NCBI GenBank assembly: GCA_963662175.1
Contig: OY759215.1
Location: 52,655,213-52,719,212, forward strand
Direction of reading: 5' to 3'
Length of the DNA: 64,000 nucleotides
From: Aradus depressus
Taxonomy: Eukaryota; Arthropoda; Insecta; Hemiptera; Aradidae
Part shown: positions 41,641 to 52,564 of the stretch, in pieces
Position numbering within the stretch: position 1 is the first letter of the stretch
Layout of the letters: every line of letters starts with the position of its first letter
Position numbers and translations under genes: made by a program
Notes under the pieces: generated by a model
Told to the model about the DNA's origin: nothing
Databases searched by the model: none
Seen by the model: the letters and a program-made list of their open reading frames with translations, nothing else

Positions 41641-42297
41641 AAAATTCGATGCGGAGTTTTCAATGGATTTCTAATTTTTCCGACCTCTTGATTCCAAATA
41701 TGAAAAAAAGTCGGTCTAGCTGTGTGTAAGTGAACCCGATAACTCCATATAGAATGAATTATCGACACGAAACTTTATATGTGTACCCAGAAGCCTCTAA
41801 AGATGACACCTATTGTTTTTCAACCAAATCGATCAAATGGAGGGTTTACGGGGGAGGCTTAACATAAAAACTCTAATAACTTCCGAGAGAATGATCGCAT
41901 CGACGCTAAATTTTATAAGTGCATTCAAAGTTCCATAAGGAAGCCACTTAATAATTTTCAGCAGAATCGGCAAAAGAAAAGGGGGTTAAAAGAGGGGCTC
42001 AACTCAACCCCAAGAACTGACGATTTTATGAATGTATCGACATGAATTGAAGTCAATACCCAATGAGGAATAATCTGTAAAATTACATCGATATCACTTT
42101 AAGTGAAGGAGGGGTTCAGGGGAGAGGGCTGAATTCAAAAATCCTAATAACTGCCGATGTAATGAATGTATCTACATCAAATGTAGTAGGAGGATTTAGT
42201 AGCCCCTAGGTAAGTCAACTGTTGATTACTTGCGCAAACGGTTAATTGATTAATTCGTTCTGGGGAAGTACATTGCCGGTGATTCACCGACGAATTT
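41641..42297 (+). repeat. Three-module repeat, longest plus copy
   Basis: Head AATTCGATGCGGAGTTTTCA starts at the end of the preceding tail. Module starts are near 41730 (GATAACTCCATATAGAATGA), 41870 (AATAACTTCCGAGAGAATGA), 42010 (AACTGACGATTTTATGAATG) and 42145 (AATAACTGCCGATGTAATGA). The tail is TTAATTCGTTCTGGGGAAGT, then CCGGTGATTCACCGACGA and a T-run. Confidence 0.85.
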
Positions 42298-42299
42298 TT

Positions 42300-43380
42300 T
42301 ATTATATTGAAGATGGTGGTTGAACCCAAAGCCCAGGCACGCGTCACTTTTATCAGTGTATTGCAGTTAACACACGAATGACAACAAGGTCAACATGCCA
42401 AGGAGAGATTGAGCTTATCTGTGCCAGGAAGGATTTCGACCTACATCTAATCGTGTCCTTTCTATTTATTTATATGTTTATAATAGATTCCAAGAATTAC
42501 AATAAAATACATTGTTATTTCAAAATTATTGATAACAAGACGATATCAATCCACTTCATATTTACTCTTTTTTCTTTAATAATGAAAAAAAAAAAAAAAT
42601 AAAAAAATAAAAAAAATAAAAACAATTTTTAAAAAAACATGAAAAAATACATATAGGTATAAAAGCATATTTCAAAAAAATAAGATGAAAGTATATCTGG
42701 AAAAAGAAAAAAGAACAAAAAAAAATATATGCATATATATATATTCCTACCTTTATCATTGTTATATTTTTATTTTAAAATAAAGTTATTTGATAAGAAT
42801 AAAGATAAAAAACAAAATTCAATTACTACTACTATTGTATGATTATTTGTATGAATGAATACTTTATTAAAACATGCACTTACAAGATATTCTTATATCT
42901 GGTACCTATACAAATAAACTGACAATGGATAGGGGAGAGGGTCGTCTTTCTCTCGAAACTTTCAATTTAGGTATCGATAGCCACGGTCGATGCTCTTGAA
43001 ACTTTCGATATTACAGATTACTGATATTTCCTGTAATTCTTGCTGAAATTATCGCCTATATTGCATCTTATTGCATCCTTATCTTTTTCGTTGGCGTGTT
43101 TCTTTCTGAGGGCAGTCTTTAGTTTTTAGAAAATAAAATGTCTTGTCTTATGTTTTTGCAAATTATATTTTAAGTCTTTTATGCCAATACATAAAAAAAT
43201 CCTTAATTATTTAAATCTAATTTATTTTATCCTTCATCAAGGTCTTACATGAAATTTTAATATTCACAACTTAAATTATTAATTGCCTTAATAATCCACC
43301 AGTTATAAAAAAAATAAACAAAAAAAAATTTGTAGAACGTGAGTTTTATTATTTAAAATGTTTAAATAATGATTTTATTA
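42300..43380. other. No gene seen
   Basis: AT-rich, with an A-rich run at 42585-42640 and an (AT)n patch near 42730. Confidence 0.35.
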
Positions 43381-43383
43381 CAT

Positions 43384-43785
43384 CCCCAACTATACAAAGT
43401 ATAGAGGAAGTTATGTAATCGGTCAAAAATTTTATTCGGAGTTTTCAACGGAACTTTATGTTTTCCGTCCTTCAAAAATTTTAAAAAAAAATCTGTGTGT
43501 GTCTGTGAACACAGAACTCCATAAGGATCAAACCTATTGATTTTGGGCCAAATCGGCCGAATAAGGGGGGGGGGGGATAGAGGGGGATTTAACACAAAAA
43601 CTCTAATAACTTTCAATGTAATGGATGGATGTTTAGTTTGAGGTTTCAGAAGCTCCTATGTAAGTCAATTATTGATTCTTAGCCCAAATGGTCGATTGGT
43701 TTTGGAGGGAGAGAAAAATGTTTATTGATTGATTTATTCTAGGGAAGTTCATTGACGGTGATTCACCGTAGGTTTTTGGTATCAT
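43384..43785 (+). repeat. Three-module repeat, head, module 1 start, module 2 and tail
   Basis: CAACTATACAAAGTATAGAG, AAAATTTTATTCGGAGTTTT, CAAATCGGCCGAATAAGGGG, TTTATTCTAGGGAAGTTCAT, GACGGTGATTCACCG. Confidence 0.75.
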
Positions 43786-43978
43786 GAGGTCAGAAAAGTG
43801 ATTACACAACTCTCCTATAATAATCTCTTAGAATCGATATGGGAACCTTCAGATGATGACGTAGCTATCTAAGACACTATGCCCTGACGTGGCCTACATC
43901 AGAGTTTGTCAGTGACAAAATGTCGGCTGAAGAGTGTTGCCTTATAAAGAGGCCAATTAATTTTATTGATAGAGAAGT

Positions 43979-44521
43979 CTATTTGTCACTTTTAGAAAAG
44001 CTGGAGGGATGGGGTGAGATTTGATCAGCAGTAAGTGGTGGCGGAACAATAACCACACCCTTAACAAATGAGGGTCCGCGAATCCGCTCTCGCGCCATCT
44101 CCCACCGGCGTATAATCCTGGGGGTAGTCTGAAACCAACCCTTGGAGGAGGACGGCTCGTTTGTCAAAGAGGAACCGTGCTGGAGGGTGGGAGGAGGTCA
44201 CGTGGTCGACATGGCCAATCCAAGGCTGGGTCGATAGAGGAGGCCACGCCTCCACTCCTCGAGATAGTCATCAAGATATAGCGGAGAGCGAGGAGAAGCC
44301 TCCTGGGGCTGGGGCTGGGGGGAGGAGATCCCACCGTGGGATAAACCATTAACATTGTAGAGGGAGGATGGGAAGTACGTGATGGAAGTAGGAGAGAAGA
44401 GAAACGAAGAGAAGAGGGGTAGGGACGGAGGAGAAGATGTGGGACTACAGGTGGCTGCCCAGTCTACCATCACCACAAATCTCGAGTCTCCTTCCACAAT
44501 ACGCAGCCTACTTTCAGCCAA
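43979..44521 (-). other. GC-rich island, possible decayed coding segment
   Basis: This block is clearly more GC-rich than its flanks. On the minus strand one frame is open over about 180 codons except for a single TGA at 44200. It would read as a Pro/Ser-rich segment (SSPQPQPQEASPRSPLYLDD) followed by WFQTTPRIIRRWEMARERIR. No ATG opens it and no family is recognised, so it may be the remains of a gene or retroelement. Confidence 0.25.
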
Positions 44522-44529
44522 AGAGCTTC

Positions 44530-44625
44530 ATTTTTCACTTCCCCATAGTTAGGTATTAGGTCAAAAATTAGATGCGGAGTTATCAACGGAATTTCATGTT
44601 TTTCGACCTCTAGACGCTAAATATC
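44530..44625 (+). repeat. Three-module repeat, head
   Basis: AAAAATTAGATGCGGAGTTA followed by TCAACGGAATTTCATGTTTT; interrupted by the Penelope-like end. Confidence 0.65.
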
Positions 44626-44639
44626 AATATGTTTTTCAT

Positions 44640-44770
44640 ATGTGATAGGAAGATGTTGTGGGACGAGATTCCTCTTAAAAATAAAATACGTAGGCTTCCC
44701 ACTTTTTTATTTTGACCCGAACCGGTTTTCAACGCAACAGCGTAATCATCAGTGGTGCATCTAGAGCTGT
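44640..44770 (-). mobile_element. Penelope-like element end with hammerhead-like ribozyme
   Basis: Minus strand, in order: CTGATGA (44752-44746), stem II ACGC-TGTT-GCGT, GAAA (44730-44727), stem III ACC...GGT, then GTC (44716-44714), the usual cleavage triplet. This is the full type I core order. Pairing of stem I is weak. A related block occurs at 33544-33700. Confidence 0.55.
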
Positions 44771-44774
44771 GCTG

Positions 44775-46495
44775 ACTATGGCTAAGGAGTGCGAGGCACA
44801 CAGGAGGCCAAATTTAAGCCCATAATAGGGACGGCCGTTTTTCTTTAATTTATTTTAAATGTATCATCGACAAATCCAAATATAGACAAGAGAAGAGAAA
44901 CCGAAACCAAGGGGAAAAGCAAGATAAATTCATTTGAAGGGATGGGAAAAAGAGGGAAATATGGGTAATCACAAGGCAACCTGCTTTTGTAGAGAGACTG
45001 ACGGGCCTTTCGTTATTATCCATCGAAAGTGATTTCTTGAACTATTGACACAAAACGTGCTGTAGAACATTTTGCTTCCATTAAGGCCAGAAGAGCCATG
45101 CTTTGATTACAATTTACTTTTATTTAATAAATGACTATTTGTGATAAATGTTTCTAGTTTTTTAGAAAAAAAGTTGACTTGTGTAACTTAAAAACTACAT
45201 TACTAAAGTAAAAGTTGTGTTCTTAAAAAAAATCTATTATTAATATTATCTATATCAAAGTTTACTACATAAATTAAATATTATATGTACATATATGTAA
45301 ATTTGATGACCTATCGTTATTATGTACATAGGTAATAATTATGTTTAGTAGTTCATAATTATTGTTTGAATATAAAATATTGTTGTCGTTACTCATTTTA
45401 TTAATTTCCTTGCTCAAGTATTTATTTGGAAAATAAAAATCGTTAACTTATTCAAAATGTAAAGAGGAAAAACATAAAAACATTGGGGTACTTTAGTTGT
45501 GGAGGGGCGGGGAGGGGGAGGGTGTGGGAGGGGGGGCAATACTCGTTGCACCGCCTTGGGCACATCTATGATAGAATAAATACAATATAAGTACAAATAA
45601 TGAAAAGAATAAATCTTAAAGCATCAGGATACAGAATAAAAAAAAAAAAAATAAATAAAATAATTTTACCTCACCCACACAGCCCACTGGACTTCCTTAT
45701 ACCAACCTCAGTTTTACAAATCAATCTTCCTCCCCCCTCTCAAATTCGTTTCAAGCTGGGAGGGGGGGATTTAGTTATTGACATTGGTAATTCTTTCATT
45801 GGACGTTCATTACCTCACTAACTCCAACATAGATCATATTACAATAATAGTACATAGATCATATTACAATAACAGATCTCATATTCTAGGTTGCTGGTAA
45901 ACAAGAAGACGGACTAGAAGAGTTGGTAAGGAGAAAGGGACTTTGGTGATACTCGGGGTTTACCAATAATAATAAGGGTAAAGGAAGGTCTGGAGTGGGG
46001 GTAAACTGTTTGCGGAGGGTTGGCAGTCTCCCTGGATGTAAACTGTTTGTCCAGGGTAGCTACCCTGGCGGCTGGCGGCAACTTGTTTGATTAACTGTTG
46101 GCCATCTAATTAAAGCAGGAAGGGGGTGGTTGCTATGACAACTTGCCTGAAAGAATTCCCGCCCCCGCCCCAAGGGGGGAGAGAAAAAGTTTTGTCTTAC
46201 AATTAGGTTTTTAGTTATTTTAAATTTCCTATTGAATTGTCAATTTCCTGAAGTCAGTTTATTGATTCTTTGATTTTTTTTAAGCACGTCGCATGGGCGT
46301 TCGATACCTAAATTTTAGGATTTTGACAACTATACCAAATTTTTGAATTCATTAAATATATCATAAATTAGTTAAATAAATATATAAATTACAGATAATA
46401 TATGTATATAAATTATAGAATATTAGTTATTGAAAAATTAGTTAGGCGTTGAGACCTGAACGTTAATTACGAACCTGGAACTAAAACTCATTAGT
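44775..46495. other. No gene seen
   Basis: AT-rich with G-runs near 45500-45540 and 45750, and a GC-richer patch at 45960-46180 where GTAAACTGTTTG occurs twice. No supported gene. Confidence 0.35.
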
Positions 46496-46499
46496 TTTA

Positions 46500-46795
46500 G
46501 AAATAGGATCAGAGGAAGAAGCAAATTTGCAGTATGGGAGTACGAACCTCGGATATGGAAAACACTATCCAACAGAAATGAGGCATCATTGGCAGGCCGC
46601 ATCGTGAGGAGCAACACCAGTAAAGAGACAAGATCTGCAATGGGAAGGAAGGAAACCTCAAGGAAGATCTGAGTGGATGGACGTTGTCAAAAGACGGGTG
46701 AAAAGAATGATCATAAGTCCATTGGAGGGACATGGTAGAGAGATACTCCGCAGAGTTCCATTGTGATCTGAAGAGGGACAACCCTGGATCGACTC
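46500..46795 (+). pseudogene. LINE ORF2 tail-like remnant
   Basis: A frame at about 46640-46770 reads GRKPQGRSEWMDVVKRRVKR followed by REILRRVPL and a stop. 'GRP..RWMDVVK.D' close to the C-terminus is typical of several arthropod non-LTR ORF2 proteins. The reading frame is short and broken. Confidence 0.4.
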
Positions 46796-47210
46796 AGATG
46801 AAGACTGCTGGTTCGGGTCTAGAGTGACTTCAGAAGAGCGGAGCATCAGAAATGAGAAGATATCCTAAAACAGACAGCGGTGTGGTGGAAAGTCGTAGCC
46901 GAGAGAGACTGCAGAGTTCCATTGTGATATGAAGAGTGACAACTCTGGATCGACTGAGATGGAGACTGGTGGTTCGGGTCTAGAGTGACTTCAGAAGAGC
47001 AGAGTATCAGAAGTGAGAAGATATCCTAGAAGAGACCAGCGGTGTGGTGGAAAGACGTAGCCGAGAGAGACTCTGCAGAGTTCCATTGTGATCTGAAGAG
47101 GGACAACCCTGGATCGACTCAGATAGAGACTGCTGGTTTGGGGCTAGAAGCTAGAAGTGACTTCAAAAGAGCAGAGCAACAGCAATCAGAAGATACCAGA
47201 GTTACAAGGT
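46730..47210 (+). repeat. Tandem triplication, about 162-bp unit
   Basis: Three successive copies start near 46734, 46898 and 47059. Each contains CAGAGTTCCATTGTGATCTG (or TATG), ACAACCCTGGATCGACT-like text and GAGTGACTTCAGAAGAGC. Unit lengths differ by a few bases. Confidence 0.85.
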
Positions 47211-47214
47211 TCAG

Positions 47215-47335
47215 TATGAGGGTTTAGAAGTCCTTATGTAGCTAATGATTTTTAGCTCAAACCATCTATTCATTTTGGAAGAGCAAAAACTTAATTTATT
47301 AATTCGAGGTGGGGAAGTACATTGCCTGGTTAATG
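47215..47335 (+). repeat. Three-module repeat, tail
   Basis: TATGAGGGTTTAGAAGTCCT, then ATTCGAGGTGGGGAAGTACA. Confidence 0.65.
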
Positions 47336-47344
47336 TAAAAGATA

Positions 47345-47740
47345 GAGAAAAAGGTGAATCGACGGCAATGTACCTCCCCGGCACGAAATAATCCAATAGT
47401 TGACATTACGCAGTGATTTTTGAATCCTCATAGATATTAGGGTTTTTGAGTTTACCCCTTCCTTCATTCCCCTTTTCTCGGCCGATATCCCTAAAAAGTA
47501 ATAAATTTCCATCAAAAGTAATCGTCCTTATGGGATTTTGAGTTTATACATAATTTTGTATGAATACATCCATTACATCAGCATTTATTAGTATTTCTGT
47601 TTTAAACCCCCCATCAACACTCTTTCTCTTTGACCGACTTGACTGAAAATCAAGAGGTATCGATCCTTATAGGGTTCTGGAATCGGGGGGTCGGAAAAAT
47701 GAAATTTCGGTGAAACATTTCTCTATATTTCTTTTAGCCG
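47345..47740 (-). repeat. Three-module repeat, minus copy facing the previous tail
   Basis: It opens AATCGACGGCAATGTACCTC-CCCGGCACGAA (tail, minus), continues through modules 3 and 1-2 fragments, and ends in the head GGGGGGTCGGAAAAATGAAA. With 47215-47335 it forms a tail-to-tail pair. Confidence 0.75.
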
Positions 47741-48740
47741 TGAAAATTAAATTGAGATGTAGGGTAAAATATAGAAAAATAAATATTTAGTTGGATGCGA
47801 ATCTGTAAAAATGATATGATATACAAATTGATTAGAATGTCTAAAAAATGTGTAAACATATAAATCCGTATCATTTCAAATTGTCGCTTCAAAACATAAC
47901 AGACATCATTTCTCGTGAAGAGTACAAAGGGTCTGAAATAGAGGTCATGGGACTCGTAAGGACAGTATTTCTCCGGTAAAGAGGACATGTCTGGAACAAG
48001 TTTCAAAATTAAAAATTACTGCTTTCCTCTTTTAGAGAGACCACCGCCAGAGTGCTCACTGACATAACCACCTCACGTAGTCGGCTCCACAATAATCTCA
48101 CCCCATTTTCCACAGAGACCCCCCCTCCCTGAAGTAAACGTGAGCCAAATAATACCACACACTCACAACTTATATATAGTATATATATATATATATATTA
48201 AACTATATAAAATACATTTTAAGAGAAGCCAAGATTCCATCATTCTTAGACATTAGGTCAATTATTATATGTAGAAAAGCATGAAGTTCGTTGCAGGGCC
48301 GATGAGAGACCATACTAGTCGGCTGCGGAGGGCGGCAAAATTTGGGAGGTGGTATACAAAGCAAATCGAAACAAAATTAAATATACTCACAAAAAAAAAA
48401 CCAATAATCCCGGGTGTTCAAAAAAGTCAATATCGCAAAACGATATGCCACTTGAAAACTTAACTAGACCTGCCTTGAAAACCTCTACCAGGGTGCTCAT
48501 TGCCAAAGATGTCTTTCTCAGGAACATCACAACCCTCATAACAAATTTCATAATAGATAGATTCATTGCGTCGATAAATTCATTCTGTCGGAAGTCCTAG
48601 TTTCCATAGATACACATACACGAGGTTTGTTCAAAAAATAACGTGAATTCACAAACAGTGGATTCTTCAAATAATAACAATCATTCAAAATTACATTTTT
48701 CAAATTAATTGTTTTATATAGTGTCAGCTTAGGAGAGGTA
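47741..48740. other. No gene seen
   Basis: No coding support; an (AT)n run lies at 48176-48200. Confidence 0.35.
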
Positions 48741-48749
48741 AATTTATCT

Positions 48750-48883
48750 CTTGATGACCAAAACTTGGTTGTCCGCGTCCGTTGCGAGAGGGACAAAAAT
48801 ACATTGTTTCCCTATATTTCGGGCCGGGAAGTCGCAAAATTGTCCGTCGTAAAAGGGTGTCCGTTGCAGAGGGGTTTTACTGT
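48750..48883. mobile_element. Pogo/Tigger-like terminal remnant
   Basis: GTGTCCGTTGCAGAGGGGTT followed by TTACTG-TA, preceded by repeated GTCCG motifs, resembles one end of a pogo-like element. The opposite end is not found. Confidence 0.4.
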
Positions 48884-49126
48884 AATTGCATTACGCGGAG
48901 GAGACTCAGAACTTTCTGGCCTAAGGGGGAAGCTGTGTTACGAATTGAATAATTTATTTTTGTCAGTAGGTTATTTCATGTATTCATTTCTTATCTTGAA
49001 TGGCCCACTTTGTAACCTTAACCTTCGCACTTACCGATGTTCATTTCATATTCGATCTATTTATTGAGTTCAATCAATTTATTTATTTATATTCATTCAT
49101 ATAACGTATTGCTAGTTAATTAGTTA

Positions 49127-49384
49127 CTGTGACTCATGCCCGGGCTTTAACTACAAGGTCATATCATCTAATAAATTTTGCCTACCCAGGTTTAGTTACC
49201 TAGGGTCGGGGTCTTTGACTCACATCGTACAGATAGGTGACCATCGCTCAACGTCCCATCGAAAGGATAACATGCTCAACGTTTTTTCGCCTCCCAGATA
49301 AAAAGTCTAAGGACTTCAGTCGGGGGTTTCGAACCAGTGATCTTGAGCTCAGTAAGCAAGCTACCCCTGAGCTAGCGACGCCCT
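49127..49384 (-). repeat. tRNA-derived SINE
   Basis: GTGACTCATGCCCGGGCTTT at the 3' end, GGTTTCGAACCAGTGATCTT at the B box, and CTGAGCTAGCGACGCCCT at the head. Confidence 0.85.
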
Positions 49385-49389
49385 AAAAA

Positions 49390-50135
49390 GTGCGAAAGGA
49401 TTATATTATAAATGCATTTAAGTTAAGTGTGGATATCCTCCTGGGTGTCTAATTCATCAGTCTTACTAACCACAACTTAATTATTTATCTGGTCCTCTAA
49501 TTTATTAATAGTTTCAATTTTATTGTACTAAATGGTTGTTAGTAACCTAGAGTTCCATTGTTAATTTACACTGGCAGCAAATCGTAGAATTCTTTTCAAA
49601 AAAATAAAAAATGCATAAGTATTTTTCAAATGAGACTATTTGTTTACATCTTGTGCTTATTTCGAAACTACCTGCTGAAGTCGTGCATTTTACACGCAAA
49701 TATATGTGTATTAAATAACTTAAATTGTTATACTAATAATAATTAATGCTCTAAGATTAAATTTAAAAAAAAGTTTAATGAATCTAAAAATCCATTAGAT
49801 TTAGTGTGGTTAATAATAATCCCCCTAGATGGCAGGAGCATATCTCATGAGATTTTAACCTTTCCAATTCCAGCCACTCTCCTAAACTAACGACATCTGT
49901 TGGTCCCATCTCGAAACACAAAAGCCTCGACCAATAATAATCTGTATGAAATTCGTCCAAAAGTTCCCATTTTAATTACATGTTTTTGTGTTTAATTACA
50001 TGTTGGCGTTCGTGGTGTTGTGAAAACTATTTAAACATCACAGTTAAGAAAATTGTAATCGAATAATTCAGTCGATCAAAACATTAGCAAATCTAGAGGT
50101 TTGGGGATAAGGAAAAACACCAGAAAAGTAAGAAA
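49390..50135. other. No gene seen
   Basis: AT-rich; no recognised gene or repeat. Confidence 0.35.
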
Positions 50136-50139
50136 AAGA

Positions 50140-50330
50140 GTTGTCGGTGAATCACCGGCTATGTACTTCACCCGTACGAATTATTCAATTATATTTTCGC
50201 TTTCCCTCATAAGCCAAGCGACTGTTTGGGCTAAAAAGAACTCAATATTATTATAATGGGTTCTGAAATCTGATACTAAATTTTGTGTCGATACATTGAT
50301 TATTACAGTTATTAGGGTGTCTGTATCCAT
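50140..50330 (-). repeat. Three-module repeat, tail and module 3
   Basis: GTCGGTGAATCACCGGCTAT, ACTTCACCCGTACGAATTAT, GCGACTGTTTGGGCTAAAAA. Confidence 0.7.
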
Positions 50331-50334
50331 TGTA

Positions 50335-50460
50335 TTAGTAGCAGTATGGCAGCGAAGAACACCATTCGTTGTTACATCCGAATGCCAATTGTATTAGTAG
50401 CAGTATGACACCAAAGAATATTCGTTGTTACATCTGAATGCCAATTTTCGAAAAGAGAAT
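50335..50460. repeat. Short tandem duplication, about 60 bp
   Basis: ATTGTATTAGTAGCAGTATG occurs at about 50340 and 50389, each followed by CAAAGAA or CGAAGAA, then TTCGTTGTTACATC and GAATGCCAATT. Confidence 0.7.
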
Positions 50461-50577
50461 ACTCCACCTGAGCCAGTGTCGTTTTCCAGACCTGACCAGA
50501 TACTGAGTCCTGCAGATTGATACTTCGATCCATGGTATTGTTGAGTAGTACCGGGATGATCTTATAGTGGGATGAAC

Positions 50578-50855
50578 CTGTTTCCGCGCTCTTTCGTCAC
50601 TCTGTTAGACATAAGCCCGACTCTACAATGAGAGTCCTAAATTTTGCCTACCCTAAATTTTTATTCACCTAGGGTAGGGGTCTTTAACGAGTGACATCGT
50701 ACAGGCTTGGGACCATCGCTTAACGTCCCATCAGGACGGCGTGCTTATGTTTATTTTATCTTTCATATAAAATAAACTAAGGCCTCGGCCGGGTTTTGAA
50801 CCCGCGAACTTCAGCTCAGTAAGCTAGCACGCATACCACTGAGCTACTGGAGTCT
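50578..50855 (-). repeat. tRNA-derived SINE, 3'-truncated
   Basis: GCGCTCTTTCGTCACTCTGT, CTAAGGCCTCGGCCGGGTTT, CATACCACTGAGCTACTGGA. Confidence 0.85.
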
Positions 50856-50959
50856 TCAAAATCTGTTTATGTATCTAATTTATAAGCTATTATTATATTT
50901 TCAGAACGTTTAATGCTAATCGTTTCGTGGTCATTTCAGGCAGTTCTTCGTCAGTACCT

Positions 50960-51790
50960 AAAGGTCTGATCACTTCCAATGCTTGGTCGCATGACCCCTC
51001 CTTCTGTCAACCTGTTGAGACATGGTCACTTAGCTCTCATGTCTCAACTTTCTCCCATTGAAGAACTTCCCGACTGTAAAGTTATCTTTGAGTTATCGGC
51101 TACCATTCCGAGCTCTTCTCTTATGATTGAATTCGTGGCTAGATTCTCATCTTACACTCGTCTCATTCATTCCGTTTCCTTTCGCTTATATTCGTTACAA
51201 GGTCCTTGTCGCTCGGGCAACTTGCAGTTTCAACAGTTTCGGCGCTACTCTTTAATATCTTCAGCTTACCCAGAGCATTATTATATTCATGAGTTGTCCT
51301 CTCTTCAGGATCGTTGAAGATATTCCAAGGCACTCCATCCTTTTAGCTCTGTTTTTTTGACTCCAACGTGTTCCTTAGGGTGGGTGGTCGATTCAGATGC
51401 TCGCACTTATGGCAGTAGACGTCCGTTAAATATTTCTTCTGTCATATGCTACTCTGCGTTGTGATCATGTTCACAGTTTACATGCAGCTTCCTCCACCTT
51501 CCAACATCGGTATTGGATTAACATTCCTAATAATTCTTCGTAGTCTTTTTCGTAATGGTATTCGTCTCCCAAACCTCTTTTGTATGATTCACCAAACTTC
51601 ATATTATTCCTTCCCGTTCTTTTTCCAATGTCGGCTTATGTTTGAGGAACATCCCCTGAGGCTCAAGTTTGCCTTTTTGGAAGTATAACCCCTATGTTTT
51701 TATTACACACTTTGACGGTCGCCGATTTTTTCACATCTCCCTTTTGAACCGCGCTAAATAGATGCGGATGACGTCTCAACCATACTCTCT
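50960..51790 (+). pseudogene. BEL/Pao-like pol remnant (pre-integrase to zinc-finger region)
   Basis: A 112-codon frame from 50979 reads through FVARFSSYTRLIHSVSFRL, the kind of 'FSS..RL.R..A...RF' helix that precedes the integrase in BEL/Pao pol. After a stop and a frame change comes DHVHSLHAASSTFQHRYWIN, matching the H-x3-H part of the H2C2 finger followed by the YW motif. Many stops follow. It is dead, and the superfamily is probable rather than proven. Confidence 0.45.
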
Positions 51791-52199
51791 TCAGATATTT
51801 TAGAAAAAACTTCGTCGGTAACACCAACCAAAATTGGAGGATATCTTCACTATGTTGTAGAGTTCACAGACGATGATTTACCAAAATTGGAGGATGTTTT
51901 CAAAATGTTACGTCAACTTCTCCTGTTACTGCTAATTTTTTGATAGGTTAACTATTTTCGTGTAAACCGTCTAAATTATGTGATTCAAAACGATGTTTCA
52001 GGATGGTTTTCGGGGAGTCTCGTGCTCACAATGTTCCAATCATATACACACATTCAGATAAACATCACCGCGAAAATGTTCATAACGTGTTCGATCTCCG
52101 TTTTTTTACACGAATACAACTCTTTCTCACACTAAAGGTATGAGAAAGTAAAAAAGTATACGACTTTTGCAATGTATTTGTCTGTAGTGTATTTTGAGT

Positions 52200-52560
52200 A
52201 CCGTTTGTTCGTATCATCTAATAAGATTTTGTGTTGCTAATTCTTTGACTTTGTGTCTGTTGCAAGTTTGGGCACAAATCCAGCGGACTGCCTCCTAAGT
52301 CCCTATGGATCCCCACTGTATCTCTGGGGGGACGTCTTGTTTGTCTAGATACAATATTCCTGGATAATGTAAGACGACTGGAGACCAAGTTTCCGGTCCT
52401 CAACTGCTCCCTAGTGCTAGACCCCTTCCCGTATTCTAGGTCACCTCTCCTCTTCTTTAGCAGTTCCTTCCATACCCCTTGTACTTCCACCAGCTAGATT
52501 AGCATCATCCTCTTGTCTGATATCTTCTGTAGGGTTTCCTATAAAATCAAGGCTAAAATT
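52200..52560 (+). pseudogene. Possible retroelement RNase H tail
   Basis: A short frame containing SLGTNPADCLLS recalls the 'T..NPAD..SRG' motif after RNase H in BEL/Pao and Ty3-type pol. It lies downstream of the integrase remnant, so the order is rearranged or two copies are present. Confidence 0.25.
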
Positions 52561-52564
52561 TCCT

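Noticed and set aside
42562..42759. Phe-rich small membrane protein
   Set aside because: An A-rich tract read backwards; low complexity only.
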